This document shows, piece after piece, positions 1-10,585 of a stretch of 64,000 nucleotides of DNA (position 1 is the stretch's first letter; every line of letters starts with the position of its first letter). The stretch is taken from the NCBI GenBank assembly GCA_039707465.1, contig CM077646.1:81616715-81680714 (forward strand), written 5' to 3'. The DNA comes from Rhabdophis nuchalis (taxonomy: Eukaryota > Chordata > Lepidosauria > Squamata > Natricidae). Both the position numbers and the translations under genes were made by a program. Below the pieces are notes generated by a model that searched no databases, had not been told where the DNA came from, and saw only the letters and a program-made list of their open reading frames with translations.

Positions 1-2449
1 ATAACCTAAAGTTTAGTAACAGAAGTTAATTCACAGTAAACTTTAGTGTGTTTTAAATAAATATGTCAAAAATCATGTTAAATAATCCCACCTGATCTGA
101 ACAAAGAACCTGGGCAATAATGCATAGATTAGATGTAATTCACCTACAGCATAATTTGTGTCCTTTGCTCCTCGGCACTAATTATTATGAGGCCTACAAA
201 AGCAAAATGCTGCTAAGACACAATCAAGTATTTCTGTAAAGGAAAAATCAATTGATTTAGTTTATTGTAGTTAAAGCTAGGCTTTGTATCAGTAGGTAGG
301 TTTGAAATATGTTTCAGCTGAACCATTTCGTTTCAGCAAGAGATGTCCAGTGCAGCTGCTAGGAATTTATTTACGGGAGGACAGATTGAACTTTGCAGCA
401 TATGAATACATATAGAATTTGATAAAGGTATTTGCGTCCCATTAATTTAGAGACCTGTGATTTGCTGCACTCAACACACCTATAATTGAATTCCTTGGTC
501 ATAAAATCACTGGGATCAAACAGGTTCAGATAGCCCTTATCTACCCTTTTTTTTCTTGACTTACTTATGCAACTGTTCTTCTTTTTATAGATTCATTTGT
601 TTTAGTTATAAATTAACTCTAGTACTGACTCTCCCATAGACTAAATACTACAGCATTTTTTTTTTACAAAACAGAATCGAGTGTAAAGGAATTCAGGATT
701 TTTTATCTTTAATTTAGGGCAGATTTTAAATGATTTCTAGTACATTAAAAATCACCACTAATAACGACTTCTAGTCTCAGATGTGTTTAAATGTTTCCCA
801 AGCCAAACAGTCCAAATGAATAAAAAGCATTTTTATGAATGGAATAACAATGCAAAAAATGAATTCACTTTAGTAAGATTAGTCAGTGGAAAATATACAT
901 TGATATTCTGGATGCATTAGTTTTATGTAGAACTGCATCGAGGTAGAGTCCTGTTCTAGCTAGTAGATCACGTCCAAAGCAGCTCCTTTTCAATCATGTC
1001 CTTTTATATGTTCATGGGGGTAGTTGGAAACCTGCATTTGCCCTAGGCTTGTGCATATACATCAGTGCACTGCTGTTCCTGGTCCATTCCTCCCCACTCC
1101 ACACAAGGATAGCTAGAAGGAGCTTCTGAAGCAGCTATACAAACCTGGAAAAAGACATACTGCTTTAACTGTTAAAAAAGAGGTGCTTCATACATTTTAA
1201 TGATTTCTGCCAACTGAGTTGCATAACCGTGTCTGTTCTGTTATTCTTTTTAAGCCAGGCATTCTGAAAAGATATTGCACACATGGCATTCAAGAATGTT
1301 TTACTTTCGCTTGATGCTCTTCAAAATGTCAAATATAGGCGGAAGCAAATCGGCCCCCAAAAATGCAAACTTGTTCTATTCATTAATGAAATCTGATTCT
1401 GATTTAGAAAGTCTAACTCGCTGATGTGGTTTATAAGACTAGGATCAATAATTTAAATGTTAACCCAATGAGCAATTGCTATACACAAAGGGTTTAGGAA
1501 GGGAACTAAAATAAAAGTGTTGATCAAACAAGATCCTTAAAAGAAATCTGTGGTCAGAGCACCATTGCCTTATGTATGTATGATCATGTTAAAAAGGATT
1601 TTACAGAGTTTTAAAAGAGGTAAAAAGGGTCAGTTGAAATCATTAGAATTATGAGAAAACGTTACAGCAATTGGGTCAAAATAGATAAAGGGAAACAAGA
1701 TTAGACATACAGATTCATGCGTGATGCAGGTAACATGGAGAAAGGTTTTCTCCCTGTCATAATCAAGCAATTGTAGCAACAGCAGCCCATTTGGATAGTT
1801 TGAAACAGGGCCCTGGATAGATTTCTGTGTCCAGGTCATTAATATCTATTAATGAACTTTTACTACCTTCTACTGGCCTTCTGTAGAGATTGCTGGGAAG
1901 TGACTGTGCAAGAGAGCTGTGATTTCTCTGGGTAGCTTCCCAAATCCATCCAGTTGGATACGTGACGCTAAACTAGAATGTCCTTGATAGATTCAGTGCA
2001 GTTCCCATATTGCCAGAGGGCATCACAGCAGGGTACTGAAGGAGTGCTGAAGGATAACACTTGGCGCAGCAATGCTACTTAGTAACATTGTGAAGATTTA
2101 AGAAATACCCAGACACATGACAGAAGGAGCAGAATGGGACTTGCAAGTTGATGTCATTTTTAAATTTGTTGAGTAAAAGCACTACTGCTTTACTTCCTTA
2201 CTGGTTGCATTTGGAACAGTCATAGTCCAGAGAAGCACATCTAAAAGTATATTTTCTTCACATGCTCCAGCTCCTATCATGGTTATTTGCATACTTTTTT
2301 CCAGGAAGGGTGTAGATGTGTGGGAGACTGCAATATAGAATGTGATTGTGATAATATGGATAGCTAAAACACTGAACTTTCTTTCTCTCTTGGATATTTT
2401 TTTGGCTGTACCTTTTCAGGCAGCTGGGGGGAAAGAGGAGATGGTTTCT
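1..2449. other. AT-rich DNA, no gene seen
   Basis: No open frame looks like a real protein and no repeat boundary is clear. The few frames of 60-70 codons have low-complexity translations. It may hold host intergenic or intronic sequence with very old repeats that I cannot assign by eye. Confidence 0.5.
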
Positions 2450-2573
2450 CACACGGGCGTCACTTTCACAAATGCAACTTCAGGCATGCGCCCAGCCACC
2501 ACTTCTGCAGCCTGACTCCAAATGGGTCATGGCCCGGTACTGAGCCGTGGCCCAGGGATTGGGGACCCCCCAT
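2450..2573. mobile_element. hAT-like MITE fragment
   Basis: The right end reads CCAGGGATTGGGGACCCC, which is shared with the fragment ending at 27094. A terminus of the form GGGGACCCCTG is typical of small non-autonomous hAT elements. The left terminus is not recognisable and no target duplication can be assigned, so this is a fragment with tentative superfamily. Confidence 0.45.
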
Positions 2574-3325
2574 TCTAAGGAAAAGCAATCACATTCCAGT
2601 CATTGAGCATTGATTTGTTTGTTAAAAGAAAGTATCAAATAATTGTGAAATTTAGGTTTAATTTTAGTATACTGGAAGTAATAGTTTTGCAATTACAGTT
2701 AACAATTTATTTTTATACAGATAAACTTTCTGGAACAGTAATGTGTACCTATTTCTGTGAAATTCAATACCTTTACTATATAAATATGCATAAATACATT
2801 ATAATAAATAGTTCATAAGTTTTAAAAATAAGTTTTATTTTCTTTACAAATATTATACTCTTAGAGTTTTGCCTCTTGATAAGTGTTCTATAAGTTTCTA
2901 TTATTATTTAATTAATATGTTCAATAATTGAAAAAAACTGAAAACCTATGCTGTGGAGAATAGCAGTGGAATTGGTGGGAAATGTTTTGTTCAATAGAGA
3001 GGTAGAAAAATATTTGAACAAACCTTTTGAATATAATTCCATTAAATTGGCCAGTTATTTTTTCATGAGCTTATATAAAACTTTGATTTGGCAGTGCAAA
3101 ATGTTCTTGGAACTCCATATACTGAAGACGAGGAAGCTGGTTGCACATTGGATAAAATACAACCTGATAGCTAGATATGAGGTCTACCATTTCTAATAGT
3201 AAGACTGAAGAGGCTCTGCAACAGGTCTATCAAGATATATCAGCCAAACCATGAAAGGCTGGTAGTTCTCCTCTTTCTCTTACAATAGATAATTCTGGGA
3301 TCTAAACATCTTTCTAGCTATTTTA
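2574..3325. other. AT-rich DNA, no gene seen
   Basis: Very AT-rich. A frame at 2948-3196 has no recognisable domain. The segment leads into a retroposon tail at 3326, so part of it may be the body of an old, unrecognised LINE. Confidence 0.4.
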
Positions 3326-3375
3326 TCACCAATTTTATTACAATGACAATAAAGATTATTATTATTATTATTACT
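3326..3375 (+). mobile_element. Non-LTR retrotransposon 3' tail with (ATT)n
   Basis: The segment contains TTACAATGACAATAAAG followed by ATT repeats. A reverse-complement version occurs at 20139-20200. An AATAAAG signal followed by a short tandem tail is a common 3' end of CR1/L2-type LINEs and dependent SINEs. The body upstream is unrecognised or 5'-truncated. Confidence 0.5.
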
Positions 3376-3390
3376 ATGGCTAAAATCATC

Positions 3391-3973
3391 TAGGCAAGCC
3401 TTTCTATGCCTTGAGCTATCCGGTATCCCTGATACATCAGCCAATTTACAGGACTCTTAATGAGAGAATATTTTCACAGCTCCTGTTCAAGGTCCCTTTA
3501 AGGGGAGGAGACTAAACGTCATCCCTCTCTGCCCTTCGACTCAACCTAGAGATCATCCAGACAGAGAGCCAATTAGATTACTGCTGTGTGAAATTTTTTT
3601 TAGATATGTGTTAGATTTTTAAGGGCTGAAAATAAAGAGACCAGGATGGATCCATTTCAGGCTTATTAGCCTTCTTCAGCTGGCCATACTCCTTCTACTG
3701 GGATTTGAACCGGCGCTCTCCAGCATGTGAGGCAAGCCTTTCTATGCCTTGAGCTATCCGGTATCCCTGATACATCAGCCAATTTACAGGACTCTTAATG
3801 AGAGAATATTTTCACAGTTCCTGTTCAAGGTCCCTTTAAGGGGAGGAGACTTAACGTCATTCCTCTCTGCCCTTCGACTCAACCTAGAGATCATCCAGAC
3901 AGAGAGCCAATTAGATTACTGTTGTGTGAAATTTTTTAGATATGTGTTAGATTTTTAAGGACTGAAAATAATA
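3391..3973 (-). repeat. Tandem tRNA-headed hammerhead repeat, subfamily 2 (338-bp period, about 1.7 units)
   Basis: A block at about 3393-3633 recurs at 3731-3973, offset by 338 bp with only a handful of differences. Read on the minus strand, each unit runs: tRNA-like A box (TAGCTCAAGGC, + 3731-3762 and 3393-3424), B box (GGTTCAAATCC, + 3701-3711), hammerhead (3685-3639), then a body of about 215 bp. The body is homologous to the units at 4.0-4.4 kb and 31.8-32.7 kb, sharing the blocks around CTGTCTGGATG and CTCCTCCC, but is clearly diverged. The head would allow Pol III transcription and the ribozyme would cut multimeric RNA to unit length. Both functions are inferred from motifs. Confidence 0.8.
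3639..3685 (-). ncRNA. Hammerhead ribozyme motif, subfamily 2 (complete core)
   Basis: Read on the minus strand, in order. Stem I 5' strand is GGCCAG. Core is CUGAAGA, fitting CUGANGA. Stem II is AGGCU paired with AGCCU, loop AAUA. Then comes GAAA. Stem III is AUG paired with CAU, loop GAUC. C17 is the expected cleavage nucleotide, and stem I 3' strand is CUGGUC. All invariant core bases are present and the NUH cleavage rule is met (AUC). Compared with the motifs at 4329 and 31859, stems I, II and III differ by paired changes that keep the helices. It lies 16 nt downstream of the B box. Activity is inferred, not shown. Confidence 0.8.
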
Positions 3974-4445
3974 TATATATATATACGTTTTATGAGCTGA
4001 TCAATAAATAAATCAGAGAGACTAGTATAGATCTATTTCGATCAATAAATAAATCAGGGATCAGCTCATAAAACTTACATATTTAAAAAATCACACAACG
4101 GAACTCATGGCTTTCTGTCTGGATGGTCTCTGGTGGTGAGCCGAAAGGCAGAAAAGGAAACAGTATGTCTCCTCCCTTAATTGGGGCCCTAACAGGGTGT
4201 TGTGGAACAATTATAGATACTTATCTTCCTGTCTCAGCTGATGCAATAAGAGAACCTGGCTGGCTGAATGGCTAAAGGCTCTTGCCTGACATGCAATACA
4301 GCCCCGGTTCGAATCCCAGTAAGGGTATGGCTAGCTGATGAGAGCTAAAAAGCTCGAAATAGATCTATACTTGTCTCCCTGATTTATTTATTGATCAGCT
4401 CATAAAACTTACACACACACACATACACACACACATATATGTATC
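3974..4445 (+). repeat. tRNA-headed hammerhead repeat, subfamily 1, with inverted ends
   Basis: The left part (about 3987-4060) contains an inverted partial copy with a truncated hammerhead half at 4020-4040. It is followed by a plus-strand unit: body 4070-4250, A box TGGCTGAATGG from 4261, B box GGTTCGAATCC at 4306-4316, then a hammerhead at 4329-4375. Both ends carry GAGCTGATCAATAAATAAAT in opposite orientations, next to (AT)n and (AC)n microsatellites. The same layout occurs at 31.8-32.75 kb. The tRNA-like head suggests a Pol III SINE-like origin. I see no open reading frame and no clean TSD. Confidence 0.75.
4329..4375 (+). ncRNA. Hammerhead ribozyme motif, subfamily 1 (complete core)
   Basis: In order: stem I strand GGCUAG, core CUGAUGA, stem II GAGCU with AGCUC closing loop AAAA, then GAAA. 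Stem III is AUA with UAU around loop GAUC, A17 is the cleavage-site base, and the stem I return strand is CUUGUC. Every core base needed for catalysis is present. Stem I has one U-U mismatch at its third pair; the related copy at 32285 reads CUAGUC there. Predicted cleavage is after 4369. It sits 12 nt after the B box of the tRNA-like head. Fold assigned by eye. Confidence 0.8.
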
Positions 4446-4849
4446 TTGGTACATATACCAATGTATCCTATTTTATTTAAAAATCTATTGTGCAAATTTC
4501 AGCCCTTTCAGCCCCATATTTTTCCATTGTTCCATTTGCTCAAGTATTTCTCATCAGTATTTCTTAACAAATTAAGAACATTTTACAAAACAATTAACTG
4601 TCAGGAGCAAGAAATGGAAATAAAAATGAATTGTGTAAAGGAAAAAATACGAGTTTGCAAACAAACCAGGAAAGTGGGTAGCACATCACTTACAAAAACA
4701 AAAATAAAATACTGAAATTACAAAACAGAGATCTGTATCAGTGGACAACACCGCCATACAACAAGCATTTCATTATTCAATATTTTCCAATTTGTATAAA
4801 GGAAGTGACATCTCTATAGAAAATAGAGGAATATTTACAGAAATAAAAT
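4446..4849. other. No gene seen
   Basis: AT-rich sequence between the hammerhead repeat and an L1-like remnant. One 89-codon frame (4446-4715) has no recognisable domain. It may be the upstream part of the L1 remnant. Confidence 0.35.
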
Positions 4850-6100
4850 TTGCTCAGGATTATAGAGGACCAGAGACATAATAATAAGGGAAGTTCCTGA
4901 AGCCATAAAAAAAGATTAAATCAGGAAAGCTGCCTGGACAGATGGATTAAGAAATGTTTTGAGGATGAACTTTTACAACCTTTACAAAATACGATAAACT
5001 ACAGGGAAATTTGCCAGAGAGTTGGAAAGAGGCCACAAGCATGTCTTATATCCTCTATCTAAAGAGGGACAATATTTTACTTTAATAGGAAAATATAGGC
5101 CAATATCATTATTGAATAATGATTACCAGTTGTTCATAATTATTCTTTCTGGCACACTGAAAATAATTTTGCAAGAATTTATTCATGAGAATCCATGTTG
5201 ATTTTTTATTTAAAATACAGTTAAGGGATAATATTAGAAATTTGTGGGATACTTCAGAATACTTTTAGCAGTACACTAAAAACAAGCCGCACTGATCTTC
5301 TCAGGTGCAGAGAAAGCCTTTCACGGTTTAATTGGCCTTTCTTGTTCAAAGTTTTGGAAGAAATGAATTTTTACAGAACTTTATAAAACAGGTAATTTCA
5401 CAGAAAACACAAATAACTCTTAGTGTACATCTAACAAAAACCTTGTGCAATACAAAAAGAAACAAGACAAGTGTTAGTTCTGGACAATCCTTTAAATGGA
5501 ATTGAAATATTAATGAACAAATTAAAAGAAACTGGTGTATTAGCAGGTTTAATGAATGAAAGGTGAAGATATTACAAAAAATGTGAAAATAGATCAAATA
5601 GAATTGTTTAACAAAACAAGCTTTAAGATTGAGAAGAAGGTAAAATATTTGGGTGTCATAATGATAAATATCCATTGTGTGTTATTTCTAAGTAATCATG
5701 ATAAGACATGGAGTGAAGTTAAACAAGTTAAAGAAGCCAAGATGGGAGAAACTACAACTATCATTCCTGGGGAGAGTTTCTTTGATAAAAATGAACGTCT
5801 TGCCTAAAAATGATACTTTTGTTTCAGACAGTAGCTGTTTTGACAACTGATGCATCATTCAAACTGTGGCAGAAGAATATATACATAAATTTGTTTGTTA
5901 GTGGGAAAAACCACAGGTTAAATATAAAGTGTTACTAGATACAAAGAAAAGAGGAGGATTGAGTTTACTTGATTTGAAATTTTCTGTTTGATTTTGATAA
6001 AAGAAAATGGATGTTACTGGGAAAAAAGAAGGCTTTTTGAGTTAGAAGGACATGACCCAAGATTTTTATGGCATGGATATTAGTGATAAAGCCAAGGTTA
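4850..6100 (+). pseudogene. Decayed L1-like LINE reverse transcriptase fragment
   Basis: Broken plus-strand frames contain KYRPISLLNND near 5090-5120, followed downstream by phrases resembling RDNIRNLWDTSEYF near 5225-5265 and FIKQVISQKTQITLSVHL near 5375-5430. These match the order of RT blocks in L1-clade ORF2: the YRPISL motif, the linker, then the palm region. Stops and frameshifts are frequent and base composition equals the surroundings, so it is old. No 5' end, YADD box or tail could be fixed. Clade is from memory of L1-like motifs. Confidence 0.6.
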
Positions 6101-6536
6101 ATGTGGATTTTAAAATCATTATGTTAGATGTGCCATACTGAAAATATGAAATAGATACAAATCCAGGTTGTATCTAAAAACCCGTTTGTGATTCTCAGCA
6201 CAAGAAGCATTTTATAGACAATAAATAATAGACTTATTGTAAAATACTAGATTTTTGTCAAGAGAAATATAAAATAAAATCAAGAAAATAATAAGTGGAA
6301 GACGGATATAGTGTCAATAGTTTTCTTATCTCCAATTATTAGATTTAAAATAGACAAAAGAAGTCATGGTTTTGACCATTGTAAAACTGAGTTAAACTAG
6401 AACTGTGCACAAATAGTAAACATGTAACTGCTAGAAAGTACAAACTCATATTGAAATTTAAAATAGAAGAAGAGCAAGTGAGAGCATTATAATAAAGTGA
6501 GCTTCATTTGCAAAATCTGAATTGGATTTCACATAG
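6101..6536. other. No gene seen
   Basis: AT-rich with no frame or repeat boundary I can support. It could be the 3' continuation of the preceding L1-like remnant. Confidence 0.35.
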
Positions 6537-7006
6537 TCCTCAACTTACAACTATTGATTTAGTGAGGACCCAGATTGTTGGAGACAATATGCTGTCTCTG
6601 TAACCCGCTTAGAGCGGGTTGTAAAACACTGTGAAGCAGTATATAAGTTTAAGTGCTATTGCTAGTCACGATTTGAAGCTAAAATGACACTGAAAGGGGG
6701 GATTTATGACCAGTTTTCACACTTATGACCTTTGCAGCATTCTCATTGTCACGTGATCAAAATTCAGACGCTTGGCAAATGGCTCATATTTATGATTATT
6801 GCCATCTTTTGGCATCATGTTATCTCCTTTTGCGACTTCTGATAAGCAAAGTCAATGGGGAAGTCAGATCTTAACAATTGCAGTGATTCACTTAAAAACT
6901 GTGACAAGGAGAGTTGTAAAATAGGGCAAATCTCACTTAACAACTCTCTCCCTTAGCAACAGAAATGTTTGGCTCAATTGTGATTGTAAGTTGAGGACTA
7001 CCTGTA
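6537..7006 (+). mobile_element. Tc1/mariner-like MITE, 'TCCTCGACTTAC' family, split by a SINE
   Basis: Begins near AGTCCTCAACTTACAAC and ends with GTAAGTTGAGGACTACCTG followed by TA. The two ends are inverted repeats of one another. Related copies are at 9605-9955, 13388-13750, 20296-20688 and 61351-61735, in both orientations. The internal segment is colinear among copies, for example TCACGTGATCAAAATTCA. No transposase frame is present, so it is non-autonomous. A 98-bp SINE piece is inserted at 6566-6663. Confidence 0.7.
6566..6663 (+). mobile_element. 5'-truncated tRNA-SINE ('GCTATTGCT' tail family)
   Basis: The segment matches the 3' part of the full SINE on the minus strand at 27282-27513, including the GACCCAGATTGTTGG block, the region around GTATATAAG and the terminal GTGCTATTGCT. 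It interrupts the MITE after TTTAGTGA, which resumes with AGTCACGATTTGAAG; AGTGA and AGTCA look like an imperfect target duplication. Confidence 0.65.
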
Positions 7007-7329
7007 CATCCACTTCACTCTCTCCATATAAATTGATCAAGCTGGAAAACAGAAACTGCAATTTTTACCAACAGCAGATTGTTATTGCCATGTAAACAAA
7101 TGGCCATTATGAATTCTAGCAGAAGCAGAAAGTTCTTTTTCATTAAAAAAAAGATAAGGTGTTAAGTACAATTTTGTCATACATGTGATCAGTTTGAAAT
7201 TTAAAGAAAGCTACTCCCCCCAAAATGGAAGTAATTTTGAACCTTCAGGAAGACTTAGTTTGATAAGGTAAGTCAAGAACCAATGGATGAAAACTACTTT
7301 AATCAAGGAGAAAGAAACCTAGAGCTAAG

Positions 7330-7697
7330 TAGAAATTTCCCAGTAGTGAGAACAATCAACCAGCGAAATGCCTTGCCTTCAGAAGTTGTAGGTGCCCCAT
7401 CCTTGGAGGTTTTCAAGAAGAGATTGGACAGCCACGAGCCTGAAATGGTATAGATTCTCTTTGTTCATGCAGGGGGTGGGACTAGGTGACCTCCATGCAG
7501 AGGTAGGTTTCTGCCGGTTTGCCCCAGATCGGGTGAACTGATAGTGGCGGCAGTGGGAAGCTCCGCCCACCCACCCGGATTCCTCTGCACATGCGCAGAA
7601 GCATTGCGTGAGCCCGTGCACAAGCGAACTGGTAGTAAAATACATTGAAATCCACCACTGCTTCCAAGATATGTTCCAACTTTGTTATTCTATATTC
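7330..7697 (+). mobile_element. CR1-like LINE 3' end, split by a hAT MITE
   Basis: Sequence from about 7330 fits the conserved CR1 3' region as I remember it: CCTTGGAGGTTTTCAAGAAG, GATTGGACAGCCA, TGAAATGGTATAG, then GGTGGGACTAGGTGACCTCC. After the MITE it resumes with GTTCCAACTTTGTTATTCTA at about 7673, the usual CR1 terminus. Only the untranslated 3' part is present, so it is strongly 5'-truncated. Confidence 0.65.
7498..7660. mobile_element. hAT MITE, CAGTGGTGGG family (163 bp)
   Basis: Starts CAGAGGTAGGTTTC and ends GAAATCCACCACTG, an imperfect terminal inverted repeat. Flanking 8-mers CCTCCATG (7490-7497) and CTTCCAAG (7661-7668) agree at 6 of 8 positions, as expected for an aged 8-bp hAT TSD. 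It sits inside the CR1 3' end. Termini match the larger element at 58911-59278. No coding capacity. Confidence 0.7.
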
Positions 7698-9575
7698 CTT
7701 ATTTACATGTTCAAAAGGTAAAGAAAATGTGTGAAAAACCTATCTATACTCATGAGCAGAATGAATAGAAAAGGACTGAGGATGAGATATACGTAGCATC
7801 AAAAGTAGCATCAATAATCAAAAGTAACTTCAAATAAACCCCTTGATGGTTAACCATACTAGATAAAATTAATGGGAGTTATCACTCAACGTCTCCATAG
7901 CCACAGCTTATCCACTTCTGTGGAATGTGGAGTGAGGACTCAGGAATGAGTTCCAATCATTCTGCAGTTGGTTTTCTGATGAGCAATCATATTAGTAGCA
8001 GCAAAAACAAAAAAATAAATCGGTGGTAACCAATTTATTATGGCATAAATTTCTATTTTTAAGGGTCTTCAAGACTTTCTGTTGTTATTGTCTTGGTTTA
8101 ATTTCCGCATAACTTCACTAATATATATGGATTTGGGATTATATTGTAGGTTATCTCATACTGAAAGTCAGTGCGTGGTTTAACATATCACTTATCCAAG
8201 TCCTTTAAAATGTTTTGTCTGCCCTTGTTACAATTTGTAACAAGCTAGTGAATATTTGGGTTTTTGTGCACAACATAAATTAACAAAAGGAAGGGAAAAA
8301 GAGAATTAGCACAAGCATGTACAGACTTCTCCAACTTGCAAACTTTGCTTGACAATTATTACAAAGAAGCACTGGTGACACTCTTAATTTTGTCTTTTTC
8401 AGGTTCATCCTGAAAATATGGATGGAGAATTAAAAATTAACAGCTAACTCTATTGTGATGTCACTTTTTAATAAAAAGTCTCCAAACAGATACCGAGAGT
8501 CACATATTAATTCAATAAAAGTATGTATGCAGTCTTTTGACAGACTCATAGTCCCATCTCTTTTATTGTACTGTGAGTAAAACTTTAGCTACCGTAATCA
8601 TAGTTCCAGATCATGTTCAAACTAGAAATCAACGACAAATCTCTAGCTTTTTTTTTTTTTAACTTTTAATCTCAACCCTAGGTTGCAAATTTGAAAAAAG
8701 TAGCATTATATGGTTGGAGAAAGTCAAGGAAGGTATTTGTTTATTTGTTAGATTTACGTTTAATATTTTCTTCCAAAACAGAAGACAATTTCAACAGATT
8801 ATGAACAAGGATTAATTTTTAAACATTCTTGCAAATTAATAGGGAATTATGGAAGACTTCTTTATTTGTTGTTGCTTTCACTAGTGAGAAAACAGCAAAG
8901 AAGGCAATGCCAAAATATTTTTCCATCATGTTAATCTGCAACCCTTTTCCTAGCAATCAGAAAGATTTTCTGCTTCTACCATACGGTTCATCAGAAAATT
9001 AACCCAACATTCCAAAAACCTTAACTTACCCTTATTTTGTTTTACAAAAACAATTTATATGACATATCTTGAATTCAACCCCATCCTAATGTCCCAGAAC
9101 AAAATACTGTAAATATTCCAAAAACAGTGACTATAGAACATTTCTGGTAACATTTCAAACTGCCCTGTTCATTCTTCCATAAAAAAGTCTTTCTTATTTT
9201 GTAAAGATCCATTTTCTTATTATTTTTATTTATCAATCAAAACAAGACAATACATTTGAAGTGACTTCTTAATGAAATGACTTTTACTTGAACTTTTGCC
9301 TACCAGACTGAGCATCCTGCCACACAAAAGTGAATGGAAAGATGTGCACATGACTTTCACAACCACAAGGTTACATCACATTAAGGTTGAAATAGTGCGT
9401 GATGCATAGGGTGAGCTGTTTGATGTGACTTCAATGACATTAGAGAAACTGCCTCCATAGACAAAATAGGGAAATAGAAATAAATAGTCATAAATGACAT
9501 TTCCATTAAGGGTCATTCCAGCAATGTAAATTTAAATTATGTCCCATAAGTCAGTTTACTACTTTATCATAAACA
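7698..9575. other. AT-rich DNA, no gene seen
   Basis: No convincing frame or repeat boundary. It contains scattered homopolymer runs and may be host non-coding sequence. Conservation across species cannot be judged here. Confidence 0.45.
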
Positions 9576-10073
9576 ATTTGTTGTCTACAGAAATATTTAA
9601 AAATGTAGGTTAAAAGTAGTGTACAACCACAATTGGAAACAGATGCTTGTGTGCAATTTTATGATCTTTTTGCCACGGTTGTTAAATGAATCACTGCAGT
9701 TGTTAAGTGAATCTGTTTCCCCCCATAAACTTTGCTTGTCAGAAGTTGCCTAGGAATAGCTATCAAATGATCCCAGGGACACTGCAACTGTTGCAAATAC
9801 ACACCAGTTGCCAAGTGCTCAAAATTTGTTCATGTGACTGGGGACACTGAAATGGTTGTAAGTCCAAGGACTAGTTATAAGTCCCTTTTTTCATTGTAAC
9901 CTTGAATGGTCGCAAAAGGAATAGTTGTAAATCAAGAACTACTTCTACACTGGAAAACTAAATGGTTCCTGGTGATTTCTAGAAGTTTAGCAAAATCCAA
10001 TGACACTTCACTATAAAACACTAAAAAATCCAATCCTATCACTATAAAACAAATTAGAAAAGATAAAAATAAA
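9576..10073. repeat. Local duplication, copy 1 (contains a Tc1/mariner-like MITE)
   Basis: From ATTTGTTGTCTACAGAAATA to the TAGAAAAGATAAAAA block, this matches 13359-13842. The match includes a minus-orientation MITE (about 9605-9955) and flanking sequence on both sides, including GGTGATTTCTAGAAGTTTA. Shared flanks show that a segment was duplicated, not just two MITE insertions. The copies have diverged by substitutions and small indels. Confidence 0.7.
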
Positions 10074-10329
10074 GTTTATTACTTTTATCACAAGCAACTT
10101 CCAGATGTGCTGTATCCCATCATAAGCATAAGCAAAGCCATTTTGTTGTTGGGCATGATACAGCCCAGCTCATCATATCTGGGAGAGCACCAGAGCTCCT
10201 TTAAAGTATCGCATACAAAAAACTAATAGTCCAAAGATCACAGGATTTTATTCAATGTTGAATTATTCTAACATATCTTTAAAAGTAGAAAAGAATTGAT
10301 GTGTGTTGATTATAACTTTACAGATATTC

Positions 10330-10585
10330 TACATGGTGCTACTGTTGATTTTATGGATCTGGAAGCTTCAGGGACAGACTTCTGGTTTGCGCATTGGGCC
10401 GCAGAAGCCTCCTGAAGGCTCCGGAGGGCGAAAAATGACCCTACGAGCAACTCGGAAGTGACAGTGCAGATTGTTGCGGGCACAGCATTATGGGTGTGGC
10501 CACACCCACGCATGATTCCCCTGCATTTCCCTTGCTTTTGGCACACGATCCGAATAAGTTTAGCCATGACTGATATATACAATGA
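10330..10585 (-). mobile_element. hAT-like MITE related to the repeat at 63811
   Basis: The reverse complement of about 10540-10585 resembles the start of the repeat at 63811, which reads GTGATGGTGAACCTATGGCA. The interior is GC-richer than its surroundings (CCTCCTGAAGGCTCCGGAGG). The second end and a TSD could not be fixed. Antisense frames over it are repeat-derived. Confidence 0.45.

Noticed and set aside
4256..4325. A genuine tRNA gene
   Set aside because: A and B boxes are present but no acceptor stem pairs across the expected 72-75 nt, and the sequence recurs as a repeat. It is a tRNA-like promoter, not a tRNA gene.
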